Assembly: GCA_020746105.1 (NCBI GenBank) | Contig: CM036628.1 | Location: forward strand, 7,374,895 to 7,438,894 | DNA length: 64,000 nt | Direction of reading: 5' to 3' | Source of the DNA: Trogon surrucura | Lineage: Eukaryota > Chordata > Aves > Trogoniformes > Trogonidae | In this document: piece by piece, positions 1 to 12,100 of the stretch | Numbering within the stretch: position 1 is the first letter of the stretch | Layout of the letters: each line of letters begins with the position of its first letter | Position numbers and translations under genes: made by a program | Notes under the pieces: model-generated | What the model was told of the DNA's origin: nothing | Seen by the model: only the letters and a program-made list of their open reading frames with translations | Database searches by the model: none

Positions 1-193
1 GTAACAGCTAAAACGGTTGGTTACGGCATCGTGTCTGCCACCCAGATGACAATTTGCTTCTAGGATGTTTGTTACACATTAGCTTGTTCTTAATATTTAC
101 CTTAGGTAATCCATGAGTTATAAAGAAATATGTAATACAGCAATTATTCTGCTGTTGTGGGGACTCAGAGCAACATAATAAAAAATCAAATTC

Positions 194-232
194 TTAAGGT
201 CCCTTCCAACCCAAACCATTCTATGATTCTGC
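194..232 (+). repeat. CR1 LINE 3' tail fragment
   Basis: This is a short remnant of a CR1 3' end: the GGTCCCTTCCAACCCAAACC motif is followed by ATTCTATGATTCT. These bases are diagnostic of avian CR1 tails. Only the last ~40 bp are recognisable, so it is either a very strongly 5'-truncated insertion or an eroded one. Confidence 0.8.
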
Positions 233-579
233 GGTTTGGTGCTCTTTTATCTTCCTTCTCAGCACCAAGTCATTATATGTTACTTTTAGGCTAGAAGGGA
301 ATAATAAAATAGAGTATCCTTTTATAAATAACTGAATTGTATCTTAAGACTATCAGCAGTGACTTATTTTGTGGCTAACCTTCCTGAAAGTTGTGATTTC
401 AAATAATAGCATGAATTACAGCAGCACAAGAACAAAGTACACTGGGGATGAAAAAAAGCGTAGCATGTAAAATGTTTCTTGGAATTAATTTATTGGAATA
501 GTGTCATCTCTCAATGAAATAAAAATTAAATGTCTTAATAAAGTAATTAGGCAAGGCATGCAGATGATTGTGAAATCTT
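233..579. other. AT-rich spacer without a recognised feature
   Basis: This is unique-looking AT-rich sequence between two CR1 pieces. I see no open frame with coding character and no repeat. Confidence 0.5.
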
Positions 580-2020
580 GTGTACAAGTCCATGGGACCC
601 GATAGGATACGCCCACAGGTACTGAGGGAACTGGCGGATGAGGTTGCTAAACCCCTCTCTATTATATTCCAAAAGTCATGGCAGTCTGGTGAAGTCCCCC
701 CTGACTGGGAAAGGGGGAACATAATCCCCATTTTGAAAAAGGGAAAGAAGGATGAACTGGTGAGCTATAGGCCAGTCAATCTCACCTCCGTGCCTGGTAA
801 GATTATGGAGCAGATCCTCCTGGGGGCACTGCTGAGGCAGAAGATAATGAAGAGATGACTGGGTACATGCAACATGGCTTCACCAAGGGTGAATTGTGCC
901 TGACAGACCTGGTGACCTTCAGAAGGTCACAACATCAATAGACAAGGGAAGAGCAACTGACTTCATTTACTTGGACCTGAGCACAGCCTTTGACACTGTC
1001 CTGCATGACATCCTGGTCTCCAAGCTGATAAAATATGAATTTGATGGACGGACGATTCAGTGGATAAAGAACTGGCTTGACAGCTGCACCCAAAGAGTGG
1101 CTGTCAATGGGACCATGTCCAAGTGGAAGCCAATGACAAGTGGAGTCCCTCAAGGATCAGTACTGGGACCAGTCTTGTTTAACATCTTCGTCAGCGACAT
1201 GGACAGTGGCATTGAGTGCACCCTCAGCAAGTTTGCCGACGACACCAAGCTGTGTGGGGAGGCTGATATGCTGGAGGGTAGGGATGCCATCCAGAGGGAC
1301 CTCGACAGGCTGGAGAGGTGGGCCCAGGCCAACTTCATGAACTTTAACAAGACCAAGTGCAAGGTCCTCCATCTGGGTTGGGGCAATCCCAAGCACTGAT
1401 ATAGGCTGGGCAGTGATTGGCCTGAGAGCAGCCCTGAAGAAAAGGATGTGGATAAGCTCAATATGAGCTGTCAGTGCGCACTTGCAGCCCAGAAAGCCAA
1501 TCGTATCCTGGGCTGCATCAAGAGGTGCATGGCCAGCAGGTCGAGGGAGGTGATTCTCCCCCTCTGCTCCACTCTTGTGAGACCTGACCTGGAGCACTGC
1601 GTCCAGTTCTGGAGCCCACAGCACAAGAAAGATATGGATGTGCTGGAATGTGTCCGGTGAAGGGCCGCAGGGATGATTAGAGGGCTGGAGCACCTCTCCT
1701 ATGACAGCAGACTGAGAGAGTTGGGGTTGTTCAATCTGCAGAAAAGAAGGATCTGAGGAGACCTTATTGTGGCCTTCCAGTATCTCAAGGGGGCCTACAA
1801 GAAAGCTGGTGAGGGGCTTTTTGAGATGTCAGGTAGTGATAGGACTAGGGGGAATGGATTAAAGCTAGAGATGGATCAGTTCAGATTGGATGTTAGGAAG
1901 AAGTTCTTCCCCATGAGTGTGGTGAGACACTGGCACAGGTTGCCCAGAGAGGTGATGGAAGCCCCATCCCTGGAAGTTTTTAAGGCCAGGCTGGATGGAG
2001 CTCTGGGCAGCCTGGTCTAG
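580..2020 (+). pseudogene. CR1 ORF2 reverse transcriptase remnant
   Basis: In the family this protein is the endonuclease/reverse transcriptase that copies CR1 RNA into the genome by target-primed reverse transcription. Only the RT and C-terminal part remain. An N-terminal piece (580-857, first frame) covers the fingers, with the motif SYRPVNLTS. The frame then shifts, and 896-2020 in another frame carries [11 protein letters not shown] (1139-1171) and the catalytic FADD box (1232-1243). In-frame stops occur at 1397-1399, 1658-1660 and near 1754. The last segment (1769-2020) holds the conserved C-terminal block ending in GALGSLV, just before the 3' UTR. The catalytic aspartates are intact, but the frameshift and stops mean no functional enzyme. 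Confidence 0.93.
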
Positions 2021-2108
2021 TGGGGGATGTCCCAGGCCATGGTACGGGGGTTGGAACTAGATGATCTTTAAGGTCCATTCCAACCCTGACAATTCTATGA
2101 TTCTATGA
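585..2108 (+). mobile_element. CR1 LINE, 5'-truncated copy with ORF2 3' half and 3' UTR
   Basis: This non-LTR retrotransposon copy begins inside ORF2 (fingers region of the reverse transcriptase) and runs to the tail near 2080-2108, where ATTCTATGATTCTATGA repeats occur. It includes the palm domain, the post-RT region and the short 3' UTR. A full CR1 is about 4.5 kb, so roughly the 5' two thirds are missing, which is typical of incomplete reverse transcription. CR1 elements have no poly(A) tail and instead end in short 8-bp-like repeats, as seen here. The reading frame is broken several times, so the copy is dead. Confidence 0.95.
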
Positions 2109-3906
2109 CTGATTCTATGAAATTGCCTTGTGTATTGACACTTATACAGCTGAAGGGATCTGGAAAGTTTAACATAAATAGTTTATAGTCATGAACTTTA
2201 TTAATGAAGTTTTCTGCCTTTGCTGAGATTTCCCTTGTGAATAGTAGCTGAATGAGAATTTACCGGCTGAAATAGATTTTTCCACCTGACAAATCACTCA
2301 CATGTAATATTTAGGGGGCTTTCTATGCTGAGAAGGCTTTTTCCAGGCTTTTGTTTCTGCATGTAAACTCTTTGAATGGATGATTCATGGACATGGTGTC
2401 AGTAACCACAGTGTCACCTTCTTCCCTTTGAATCTCTTTCTCTCCATTTGGTGCCCAAGCCCTGGATCACCTGTGTGCTTTCTGGGTCGTCTCCCACGGT
2501 CATGATGAAAAGTAGACTTGGGGATGTGAGCATGACCCTGATTTCTTCTCCTGGGTTTCGTATCTCCAGTCTTTAACCGAGAGACCTGACTGCTCTGGTA
2601 GGGATTTTTGCATGACACAGTACTAGTATGTGCTTCTGGGTGGGTGCTGTACCCAGCACAGTCATCTGCTCTCCCTCGTGAGCACAAACTCTTCAAGTTA
2701 ACAGCAAATGTTTTACATGAACTCAGCTGTTTTCCCATGTGTATCTCCTCAGGGTTGGCAAATTACCTTCCTCTGATAGATTCCAACATGTCATACCATA
2801 TCCAGGCTGACATTTTGATTATGTATTATTCCCATTGTTGAAGAAATTAACATTTTAAGCACTTGAATCTTTTCAGGATATTTTTCCCCAAATAACAATT
2901 TTGTCTTGAGTGCCAGCCAGGTTCTCCATATGGCTAAAATGTACTAGAACAGAAAGACAATTAGTATGGCTTAATAAACTTCATGCATGGTTTGCTATTG
3001 CAATATCAGAAAGAAAACAAATACAGCCACTAGTTCTCCTTGGAATAACTCTGTTAAATTACTGTGGTTTGAAATGAGGTTTTTTTTATAGCTTAGGGCT
3101 GATATAATTTGCATTATGATAGGTAAAGCACTGCTCCCTGTGTGTAATGCCTTTGGATTTGACACGGGCCTGGTTGGGTCTTGCATAAATCATCTCCCCT
3201 TGTGAGAAGAGAAAGGCAATAAACTGAGGCTTGGTATGGACCAGAAAGCAATACACCTGGGGGATGTTGGGGCTCTATTCCAGACTGTACCATGCAGCAC
3301 AAGTTTTGTTGGATGGCTTTTTAGCCTGCTTTCAGTCTTTTTGAAATTTTCTTGTCTTGGTTAAATGCTGTGTTTTGAGAGCCAGGCCTAGCCGGCCACA
3401 CAGACCAACTTTCACTGCGTATTTCAGCAAATTGTGCAGTGTCCATAGGGACATTTGTGCTGATGCGTTTGATCTGTCAGGAGAGGATGCTGCTGAGCAC
3501 ACTGCTAATTGCTTCTGGTTTGGCATCTGAGTTTGGTACGTGCAGCACAGAGGGGGAGGGAAAAACCCCACCCCAATGTGTCTGAGTTCTGTGACTTAAA
3601 TGAGCTTTGCACAGGGAAGTTTGATGCTTAAACGCTCACGAAAGCTTGTGGTGTTTTTTTGGGGTATGTATGACTTAGAGAGACACCTGTGTCTGTGTGT
3701 GTGCGTGTTACAGGGCTCAGGGTGTCATGCTGTATCATGGCAATGATTACTGCGAGAGCTGGTGATAAATTACGCTTGTGGGACATCGGTGACCCCACAG
3801 GCCTGGCTTGCCCATGGTGACAGTGTTCAGATCACCCTCTGGTAGGAAAACCTGCTCTGCCTGCTACAGTTGGCTTCTTGGATGTTGATGAGTGCGGGGT
3901 TACACA
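2109..3906. other. Unique sequence, no gene recognised
   Basis: This is mixed-composition DNA without a convincing open frame. A good acceptor-like site ends at about 2751, but no donor follows before stops in all frames. A short degenerate TG run lies near 3689-3710. Confidence 0.5.
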
Positions 3907-4295
3907 CAGAATCATAGAACAGTTTCAGTTGGAAGAGACCTTCAAGATAATTGAGTCCAACCTCTGTCCCAGCCCTACCAGCACCACTAAACCATGCCCC
4001 TCAGCACAACATCCACCCATCTCTTAAACACCTCCAGGGGTGGTGATTCAACCACCTCCCTGGGCAGGCTGTTCCAGTGCCTGACAAACCTTTCAGTAAA
4101 GAAATTCTTCCTAATGTCCAACCTGAAGCTCCTCTGGTGCAACTTAAGGCCATTTCCCCTTGTCCTATCATTCATCACTAGGGAGAACAGACCAACCCTC
4201 ACCTCACTACAACCTCCTTTCAGATAATTGCAGAGAGTGATAAAGTTCCCCCTCAGTCTTCTTTTCTCCAGGTTAAACAACCCCAGATCCCTTTC
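3907..4295 (-). mobile_element. CR1 LINE 3' fragment, minus strand
   Basis: Read on the minus strand, this is the ORF2 C-terminus (motifs [36 protein letters not shown]) followed by the CR1 3' UTR and the tail, seen on the plus strand as AGAATCATAGAACAG. Similarity fades near 4295, so the copy is truncated there. An open frame happens to run through the join with the upstream non-CR1 sequence, but that fusion looks like coincidence. Confidence 0.93.
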
Positions 4296-4340
4296 TGGTG
4301 AGGCAGCACTGGCACTCTCTCGTGCTGGTGAGGTACTTAC

Positions 4341-4622
4341 ATGACAGTAGATGCGCTTCTGGACTCCAAACTTCAGCACCAGGACATCAGAAGCCTTGGT
4401 CAGGGCACCCATCACCATGGCCTCTGACTCCAGAGGATCGTGCCGAGAGAGGACTGTCACTACACCAGCATCCCCCATCCAGCTGTCTCCAAGAGTGACC
4501 AGTGTCTCCAGGTCATGGAGCTCTGGTGCTGGTGGTTGCTCAGTGTGTCCCCTCACTGTCTGCCTTCCCCAAGGCCAGCTGGGCAACCAAACAGCCCTCT
4601 GCCTGCTGGCATCTAGGTTGAG
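4341..4622 (-). other. Candidate coding exon, unidentified, minus strand
   Basis: I do not recognise the product. Read on the minus strand, an open frame runs from a stop at 4623-4625 down to a perfect donor, TGTCAT|GTAAGT, with the exon ending at 4341. Its most protein-like part includes [27 protein letters not shown] and QKRIYCH, alternating hydrophobic and charged residues as in a folded domain. The same frame is also open upstream at 4626-4883, beyond the single stop. The upstream acceptor is unclear; CACCAG sites near 4521-4540 have a weak pyrimidine tract. The donor lies about 45 bp from a younger-looking CR1. It could be an exon of a minus-strand host gene, a fossil exon, or chance. 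Confidence 0.3.
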
Positions 4623-4889
4623 CCTTCACAGAGGTATCCAGTGATCCCTCAGGGACGCTTTAGTGGTGAGTCTCACTGCAGAGCTGTTTGTGCTCTCAAA
4701 CCACTCTTCAGCGTTTGGCACTGAAGGTGGCTGAGCCTGGGCTTGTTTCGCCTCATGGAATGGCAAACTGGTCAGTTCCTGAGCTGTCGCACTGAGCCCA
4801 GCCATACCTGGACCTGGGAAATGTCCAGAAGTTCTCATCTGAAATCCCCTGGTCCAAGGGAGGTCATAATATTGCTTTAACATGTCTCA

Positions 4890-7800
4890 ATTGCCCTGTG
4901 CAGAGGTTCAGATGTCTCCTTGTTACTGATGCAGCCCATCTTGCAAGGTTTCATGAATGAGAGAGCCTGTGAAAAATGTTTTTCACAAGGCACTGATTTT
5001 GAAGCCCTTGATGCTTTAACTTTTGGGGGTTATGGTCAGAATGGTTGGCACATCTATTCCATAGTCTGATCTGAATCTCTCTGGATTCAGAGCACATCCA
5101 TCCTAATGCCTTCAGAGCGCATGAATGAGTTCAGATTACTGATGTGCATGGGATGAATGTTTCTGTTACTCCATCATCATTATCATCACCATTTTACTCC
5201 TCGCTAGAGGAGCAGCGGTGTGGCTATAATTGATTGTGTGAGAAGGCAGGAGGGATCAGGAAGGTGTTACACAAGGGGGATAGGATGTGAATTTCCTGCC
5301 CAAGTCTCTTACACTGCTGCTGCTGGCAGTCTGTGGGTGCAGTACTATTTGTTTTTATGTAAAAAAGAAAAAAAAAAAGAGGAAAGGGAGGGAGGTAAAT
5401 GCTGCTAGAAAGCAGTTTGCCCTGGGAGTACGTTTTCCTAGCACGCTGGGCTTAGGAGTTTGCAGTTCAGCTCTGACAGATGAGTCTCTGGGCTGTCACT
5501 CATTCCGTGAGCTTAGCAGGAATATTTCTCTGCTAATTTCTGTTCTATAAAGAAAAATATTCCAGGTAGGAAAAAAACAACAACTGGTAAATACCATAAG
5601 TATGTCTGTAAGGTTTCTTACCTCAGCATGGTGGATGTCTCTTCCAGGCTGATTTTTGTGGAGTAGGAGATTCACACCTTTTCTGTGCCGTGCCTGCTCA
5701 TATCTCTCCCATGAGATGTCTTGTAGGTTTTCCCAGCAACATTTGTATTCCGCTCTTTCACGCTGGATTTTGTGGATTCATTCCTGCTGCCAGTGTTGAT
5801 TAAGAGAAGTAGCAAAAGCAAAATATTTTCTTCACCTGCAGTGCACTGTACCAAGTGGGCACACCAGGTCTACAGTGCTTGACTGCTTGCCCCTCTGCAG
5901 CTGACCCCACTCTCTTGGAAACATTGCTTTGGCACCAAAAAACAGTGTGTTTGGCAAACGGGCAAACCTGTAGAGAGTACATCGCTCACAAGTTCTGATT
6001 CTGGGGCCTCAGCAAGTCCTTTAGGGGTGTCAGCAGCAGGGAAAAAACCCGCTGGCTTCATGCAAAAGCAAAGGGGGAGAGGCCCAGGCGGTGAAGCCTG
6101 CGGTGAGGACAGCGTACCGCTGCGGTCCTTGGGATGATACTGAAATGAAATCTACCTTTGCTGCCTTGGCATCATTCTGCAGGAGCTGCAGCTTTGAATC
6201 AGCGTTGATGCAAAGTGGAGCAAAGCATGGTCGAGTGCGTGTTGACTGTCTCTGCGAGCCCCGAAGCTGCTCAACTGAAAGTAGCCAAGATGAATGGTGT
6301 GCCTGAACGCAGCACATAAATAATTGTATGGGAAGCTTAGTGCTCCTGTGCCAGTGTGTATAAATATTCATATTATTCCATGAATCTGTCATTATGTGCA
6401 AGTGCTTAATCTTTCAAACTTTACTCCTGCCAGGAGTCTTGCTCATGGAGATGCTCTCACTGAAGGCAATCAGATGATTGACATGACCAAAGGACTGTGG
6501 GAGCTCTTCTAACAGCCTCATTTACAGCAGTATTTTATTCATAATTTCTGCACACTGGGAAACAAAACCCAAACACAAATTGCCTCAGCTGTTTTTGAGG
6601 GAATTTCCCACTGCAGGATTCATTCATATGAAACCACAGAGTTTTTCCCCAGCTGCTAATTGTCTGTGTCCACTTACTACTATGAGCAATATTAGCAAGG
6701 TAATTGTTGGAGCTGAATCAGCCAATGTCTCCTGAGTGGCTGCTTTCCAGAGTTACAGGGAAGACTTCAGGCATAGATCATAGCCCACAGGAGTGGCTCC
6801 CCATGTTATGTGTTGTTGCAGCTGTTTATGCAAGGCAAAGTAGGTGGAAAGGTGATGGGAGAGCAAATTATGCTCTGAACTTGGATATTTCTGGAGTATT
6901 TAGATGCTCAAGGGCACTGAAGCTTTTATCACTGAGGTTTTTAGCCTGAGTGTTTGAGACCCAGCCCACTCCCTTGCAGTTAGATCTGAGCACCCGAGGG
7001 GGAAAACAAGTATTTTGGGGAAGAAACACTTTCATTCCTCTCTATCCTCTTTATCAATGCTGCCTGCTTGCCTCATGGCAGCCAGTGTATCCTATGCTTA
7101 TGGACCACAGCAGCCATGCATGTGTGGCTCAGCAGAGCATTAGCTTTCATGGTGTAGGGCTGCTGCATCATTTTATGCAGCATTGACTCAGCTGAGGCCA
7201 TGCATAGATCTGCTAGAGGTAACACAACGTTGTCCCCGTGCACCCTGTCGTGGGAGCAGCATTGGTGGGGTACCAGTCTTGCAGTAAAGCTGCTGAATTA
7301 GATTCCAGTCTTGCAAATTAAGTTGACAAGCTTAATGGTACAGGGTTGTGCGGAGTGTAATTGCCTCCCATGCCAGAGTGAGCAGGGGGAGCTGCATGTG
7401 CTACAAGCTGTGCTGCTCACACGCTGGTGTAACCACGTTGCTGCCAGCAATCCTGTACCCTGCACAGCACTACCCACAGCACCTCATCTGCCAGCTGCTT
7501 GGCAGCCTGTACCCTGCTGCACTGGGGCAGGAGTGCTTTGGTAGCCATCTCCAGATAAATGAGGTGCTCTTGATGAAAGCAAATCCATGCAAAATCTGTG
7601 GTGGAAAGTAAACAGCCTCCTCTTTCAGTGAGCAGCATCATCTGCCTTCCCACCTCCATCTGCCAGGGCCTTCACTGACCACCAGCTCAGGGCTGCCCTT
7701 GAGGCCACTTAAGCTGGGGATGCCTGAAGGTGCTGTAGCCTCCACACGGTGCTCCTGGTGTGGTTCAGGATTGCTCTTCAGCAGAACTGGGAGTTGGTCA

Positions 7801-9047
7801 TGCACCGATCATATCCAATCCTGTTTGCCTCAGGAACTGTCTGGGGGTGTGTGGTGGCATTTGGGACCAGCAGCTCAGGCTCCTGCCTTATCTCCCCGGT
7901 GTCAGCTTGTCAGCGGTTCCTGTTTTGGAGGAAACTCTTTGCTTGCTTTGGCAGGTCTGTTCCTTTCAGGACAGCTTGGTAATGCTGGAGCAGCTGCAGC
8001 TCCTGCTCTTGCCTTCACTCATATGGACACTGGTAGGATTTTGGTGGTAGGCAGCTGCCTTGGCTCAGCAGTGGGGCATGGTGTGCCACTGGAAGCTGTA
8101 ATAGCAATATCTGTATTCTGTGATAGCTGCCCTTGCCTTTTGTATGCAAGTTAACTATGGCAAACCAGTTTTCTCTTCCCTTTCAACCTTGCTAGACAGA
8201 AATACAGGTGACTTTGAGCAGCTTCTGTACTAACCTTTTAACATTCACAGGGTTAAGCTGGATGCTGTTACCCACCATGGCAGGCTCAGAGAGCCCTGAT
8301 GCTCACAACAGCCTACCTAGGGGGAAAATGATCAGAAAACACAGAAGCATCCATTCCAACCAAATCATCATGTCCATAATATACTAAACAATTAATATTA
8401 CTGAATTTACTCCCTTTTAGAGTCCTGATTGGTGCTTTACCTAATCAGCCATGGAAAAGAACTAATGAGATTGGTATCAGTCCATTTTTGAAACATGAAC
8501 ATTTAATTGGTGTTTCAGAGGGAAACTTGGGTTTGTCATGGTTAACTCTTCTTTTTGTAAGAAACAACTTAAACCAATGTGTAGTTTCCACAAAACTCTT
8601 CCACCCCCATTTATGTATTTATTTTTTAAAAAACAGTTATTAGCAGTGCTGAAACATGGCAAGTTGAGTCAGCCCCTACTTGAGCTGCAAGAGCCCTCAG
8701 ACTCTTAGGAGGCTGTGGAAGTGATAAACTGCTTGTGTAAAGATGTTTGAAGAAAAGTGAACGTCTTGCCTGTGGTCCTAGGGGAAGGCTGAGAGCTTTC
8801 CACAGCTGCAAGGAAGGAGTCTGCAGGGCACTAGTCATCTGTCCCACCAGTTGTGGTGGGACTGTTGTGCCCTTGGTCTGTGATGAGCTGGTCGTGTTTT
8901 TGGTTTTCTGGGGCATCTCAAGGGCATTGGAAGAGTTGGTTGATCTTAACCGTTTTCTGGATGTGCTCAGCTAAGTATTGCTTTGTCTTGCTGGAATGTG
9001 AAGGAGAAACTAATCAATGACATTAGACTTTTGTCTTTGCTTTGTAG
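4890..9047. other. Long unique stretch, no supported gene
   Basis: An A-rich run lies at 5361-5379. Several open frames of 60-150 codons occur, the largest at 7699-8154, but none has recognisable motifs or convincing splice context. I see no transposon except possibly very old unrecognisable ones. Confidence 0.45.
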
Positions 9048-9140
9048 GGCCTGAACCTGGTTGAAGTGGGACTTTGAGGGAGCACCTTATGGCTGGGACT
9101 GTCAAGCCAGGCTACACAGAGACCTCGCTGGGATCCACAG
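9048..9140 (+). other. Candidate first coding exon (5' UTR plus start codon)
   Basis: I do not recognise the product. The 93-bp segment is bounded by a strong acceptor (pyrimidine-rich TTTTGTCTTTGCTTTGTAG) and a strong donor, CCACAG|GTAAGA. All three frames are closed at the 5' side, so it would be a non-coding or start-containing exon. The only useful ATG (9089-9091, with G at +4 but C at -3) opens 17 codons beginning MAGTVKPGYTETSLG and leaves one base for the next exon. The phase fits a small exon candidate at 36237. Splice signals of this quality also arise by chance in 64 kb, so this rests on sequence pattern alone. Confidence 0.3.
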
Positions 9141-12100
9141 GTAAGACGTGGCCTTGACAGGGCACCAGCCTGGCAGTTCTTCTTGGAAGATACATACCAT
9201 GGCTAGGAGAGGACAGGGAAGGAGGCAAATGCAGCTGAGAGGAGACACAACTGTGCTTTTATATATCCAGCATATTTTAATAGCTGTAATTCTTAAATAG
9301 GCATTTAGTCAAACTGCATGTGAAATTTCATCTTTATTTACTGGGTGAGCAGGACAGACAACTCTTACACTGCAGCTTTGTTTCAGTGCATTTTGTTCTT
9401 CTGGAAAACAGCAATATGTACTGGACTACAAAATGGGCTCCTTGCTTGCAAACTGTCTTTTTGCTATCAAAACTGATTCCAATTATGAATACAATCACCC
9501 ATCATTCTGACAAGCTTGTTTTGTTTGTATTTCCATATTTTTACACATTCTCTTCTTTGAAAGAAACCAGACTCATTAAAACCTTGAAATAACAGCTTTT
9601 GCTTAGTTAAGAACTGCAGAAAAAGGGTTTGCGTGTTCCAGCAAAGTGGTTTTTCCTGGTCTGGCTGATAGATCCGGAGATGCTGTCTCCCAGATCCATC
9701 CACGCCAAGTGAGGTGGCAAAGACCAGACTTTCTGATCTCTTGTAGACAATTGCTGTCTCCTGCTGGCATCAGTGCTTGAGTAGACATCTGCCTGCAGCC
9801 CTGGGCATGGCATTTTGAACAGCCATATTCCATGTTACAGTATTAGAGTGTGAGCGTGTGTTACTGCCAATCAGCTGAGATGTAGCAGCTGACTTTGCGT
9901 GCTGCTAGCTGACTGCAAATACCTTCTCTGCTAAATTTGTGTAAACCTTAAGTTGCAAACAGAGACACTGCAAGAAATACAGGCTGATACTAGAGAGAGA
10001 AGTGATCAGTAATTTCCTATATGGCTTTGACAGTCACACACCTCATCTGTACTGTTTCTACGCCTTCTCATGCTTAAATACTGGTGTTGAGTGTAAAAGA
10101 GCGTGGATCAATATGAACACAAATGCTGGTGCCAATTAAAACTCCCATTGGAGAGAAAGGGCGTTGGTGGTTTTCCCAAAAGTATCCTTCTCTCCATTTT
10201 TATGGTTGTGTAGTGCTGCTAATTTCCCCGTGATGAGTCATTGAAAGCATTTATAGAGGTAAGACAGGGATTTCATGCCCTAAATATAGCTTATGTCAGT
10301 CCATGTGGAGCAACTACAGGAGCTGGTTGCTGAGCTAGTGAATACAACTCAGAGCTGGTCCCAGCTCCTCCTGACTGATGGGGTTTGCAGAGAGGGAAAT
10401 GGGGAGTGACAGAGCGGGAAAAGAGTTGACACGTGTAGGCTGGGACCACAAGACCTGAGATCACAACACTGTAAGATAAATCACAAGTGCAGATGAATGT
10501 GGGCTGAGAAAGAGTAGCAACTATGTGAAGAACAGGCCAGAGAAAGGTGCTGCTTCAGACCTGTTTTTGCAAAGCAGCAGTGGTAGTTCTGGGCTGGTTT
10601 TGGAGAGACTGCTGGTTCAGCTCTGAACTGTTGGGATGTTCCAGGTATTTTCATGGATCTTTTTGCTGACTGCTGAACCTCCTGACCTGGCTTTCAGGCT
10701 GTTGTGCTTTCTGCGGGTTTTTTCCATCGCTGCTGCGAATACGATGTCACTCCTTAGGTGGGGCTTGGGTGTTGCTGAGTTCCTCTGTGTCTCCTCCAGA
10801 GACTCACTTTGTAGAGTCCTCTTGGACCACTGGGTACAGGGAACCCCTGTGTGCCTACAGAGCTTCTGGCAGGGGTGTGTGGTCAAGGCAACTGGGAGCT
10901 TCTGGCAGTGCAGCCCCAAACCCTTCCTGCTTCAGCCAAGTTCCTGAGCTCTGTAAGCAGGTGCAGCCTGTGGCCTGAGCTTTGTGCTGCTTGGGTCGGT
11001 GCTGGGCTGCATCTTTGTTGCCTTCCAAATGTACTAGTAGTTAAAGCTCTAGTTTAAGTTATTAAAAACTGTGGGGGAAGACTTACAAAAATCAAAACCA
11101 GCCTACAGACGTAGAATGTAAATCTAAGATGCTTAGTGTACGGTGGCTGAACACTGGATGCTCTCTTCTCAATTGATATGCAAATTCCACTTGGCTAATT
11201 GGCTTTCTCAGCTGTCTGCAAAGAGTCCATGTATAATTTATAAAGGACTGGATATGTCTGTGCTTAGAACATAATAGCTATTAACATTGAATATTCATGA
11301 ATTCCACCAGCTAATAGGGGGAGGTAAGACTGTAAGTAGTTTTGACACATTGGAGTGAACCACCGCAATCTGTTTTTATTTGAACTAAAATATTCTGTAG
11401 CACTTTGGGTCTTTAGAAAACATTTAGTTCTCTTTTAATCGAGAACATTTAAAGACTCTTTAGATACCAGCTTGAAGTGGCCTGTAACAATTAAAGACAT
11501 ACTGTGGGTGTGTAGTGGGTGCCCTAGACACAGATATATCTTGCCAAGGCGTAAAAACATTACAGATTTTCCTGGCAGAGCTGGGTATATCTTTATCTTC
11601 CCCCATAAGGTTCACAGCTCCATTTTATTGAAGCATACTAGAAAATGGATGTTTTGGGAGGAATAAACAAAGTGAGTTCCTGAAACAGTTTTCAATTATG
11701 CAGAATAACATTTGCTTAAAGTTGAGATCTTAAGTTCTGGGGTGCAAAATCAATGATGAAAAGATACGTGAAACTGCAAACATGCAAGTTAGAAATTAAC
11801 ATTTTTAGGCAATGGGATTGGAAAACTCAGATGTTTGAAGCTACACCATTGATTATACTTATATTTTAAGTTAAAATCCAGGAGTTGGAGTGGTATCAGC
11901 TGGTCTGTAACTACTGTGCACACTGTAACATTAACAAGACTGTTAGGTTTTGAGACTGCAAATTTTGGAGCGATTTCATTAGGACTGCTGGCTAGTCCTT
12001 AGCTCAAAGACAGAGTCTTTGGGCAGCCCAGCACGTGCTTCTGCACCTGCTTAAGTCAATAGGGAAGCATTTGATGCAGCTCATGAGAAGCTAAACCCAG

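Noticed and set aside
3987-4586. 199-codon minus-strand frame read as a single protein
   Set aside because: Its C-terminal half is CR1 ORF2 and its N-terminal half is unrelated sequence separated by a GTAAGT donor, so the join is coincidental.
7699-8154. 151-codon plus frame with overlapping frames
   Set aside because: Trp/Cys/Ser-rich translation of ordinary sequence without motifs. All frames are partly open because of composition.
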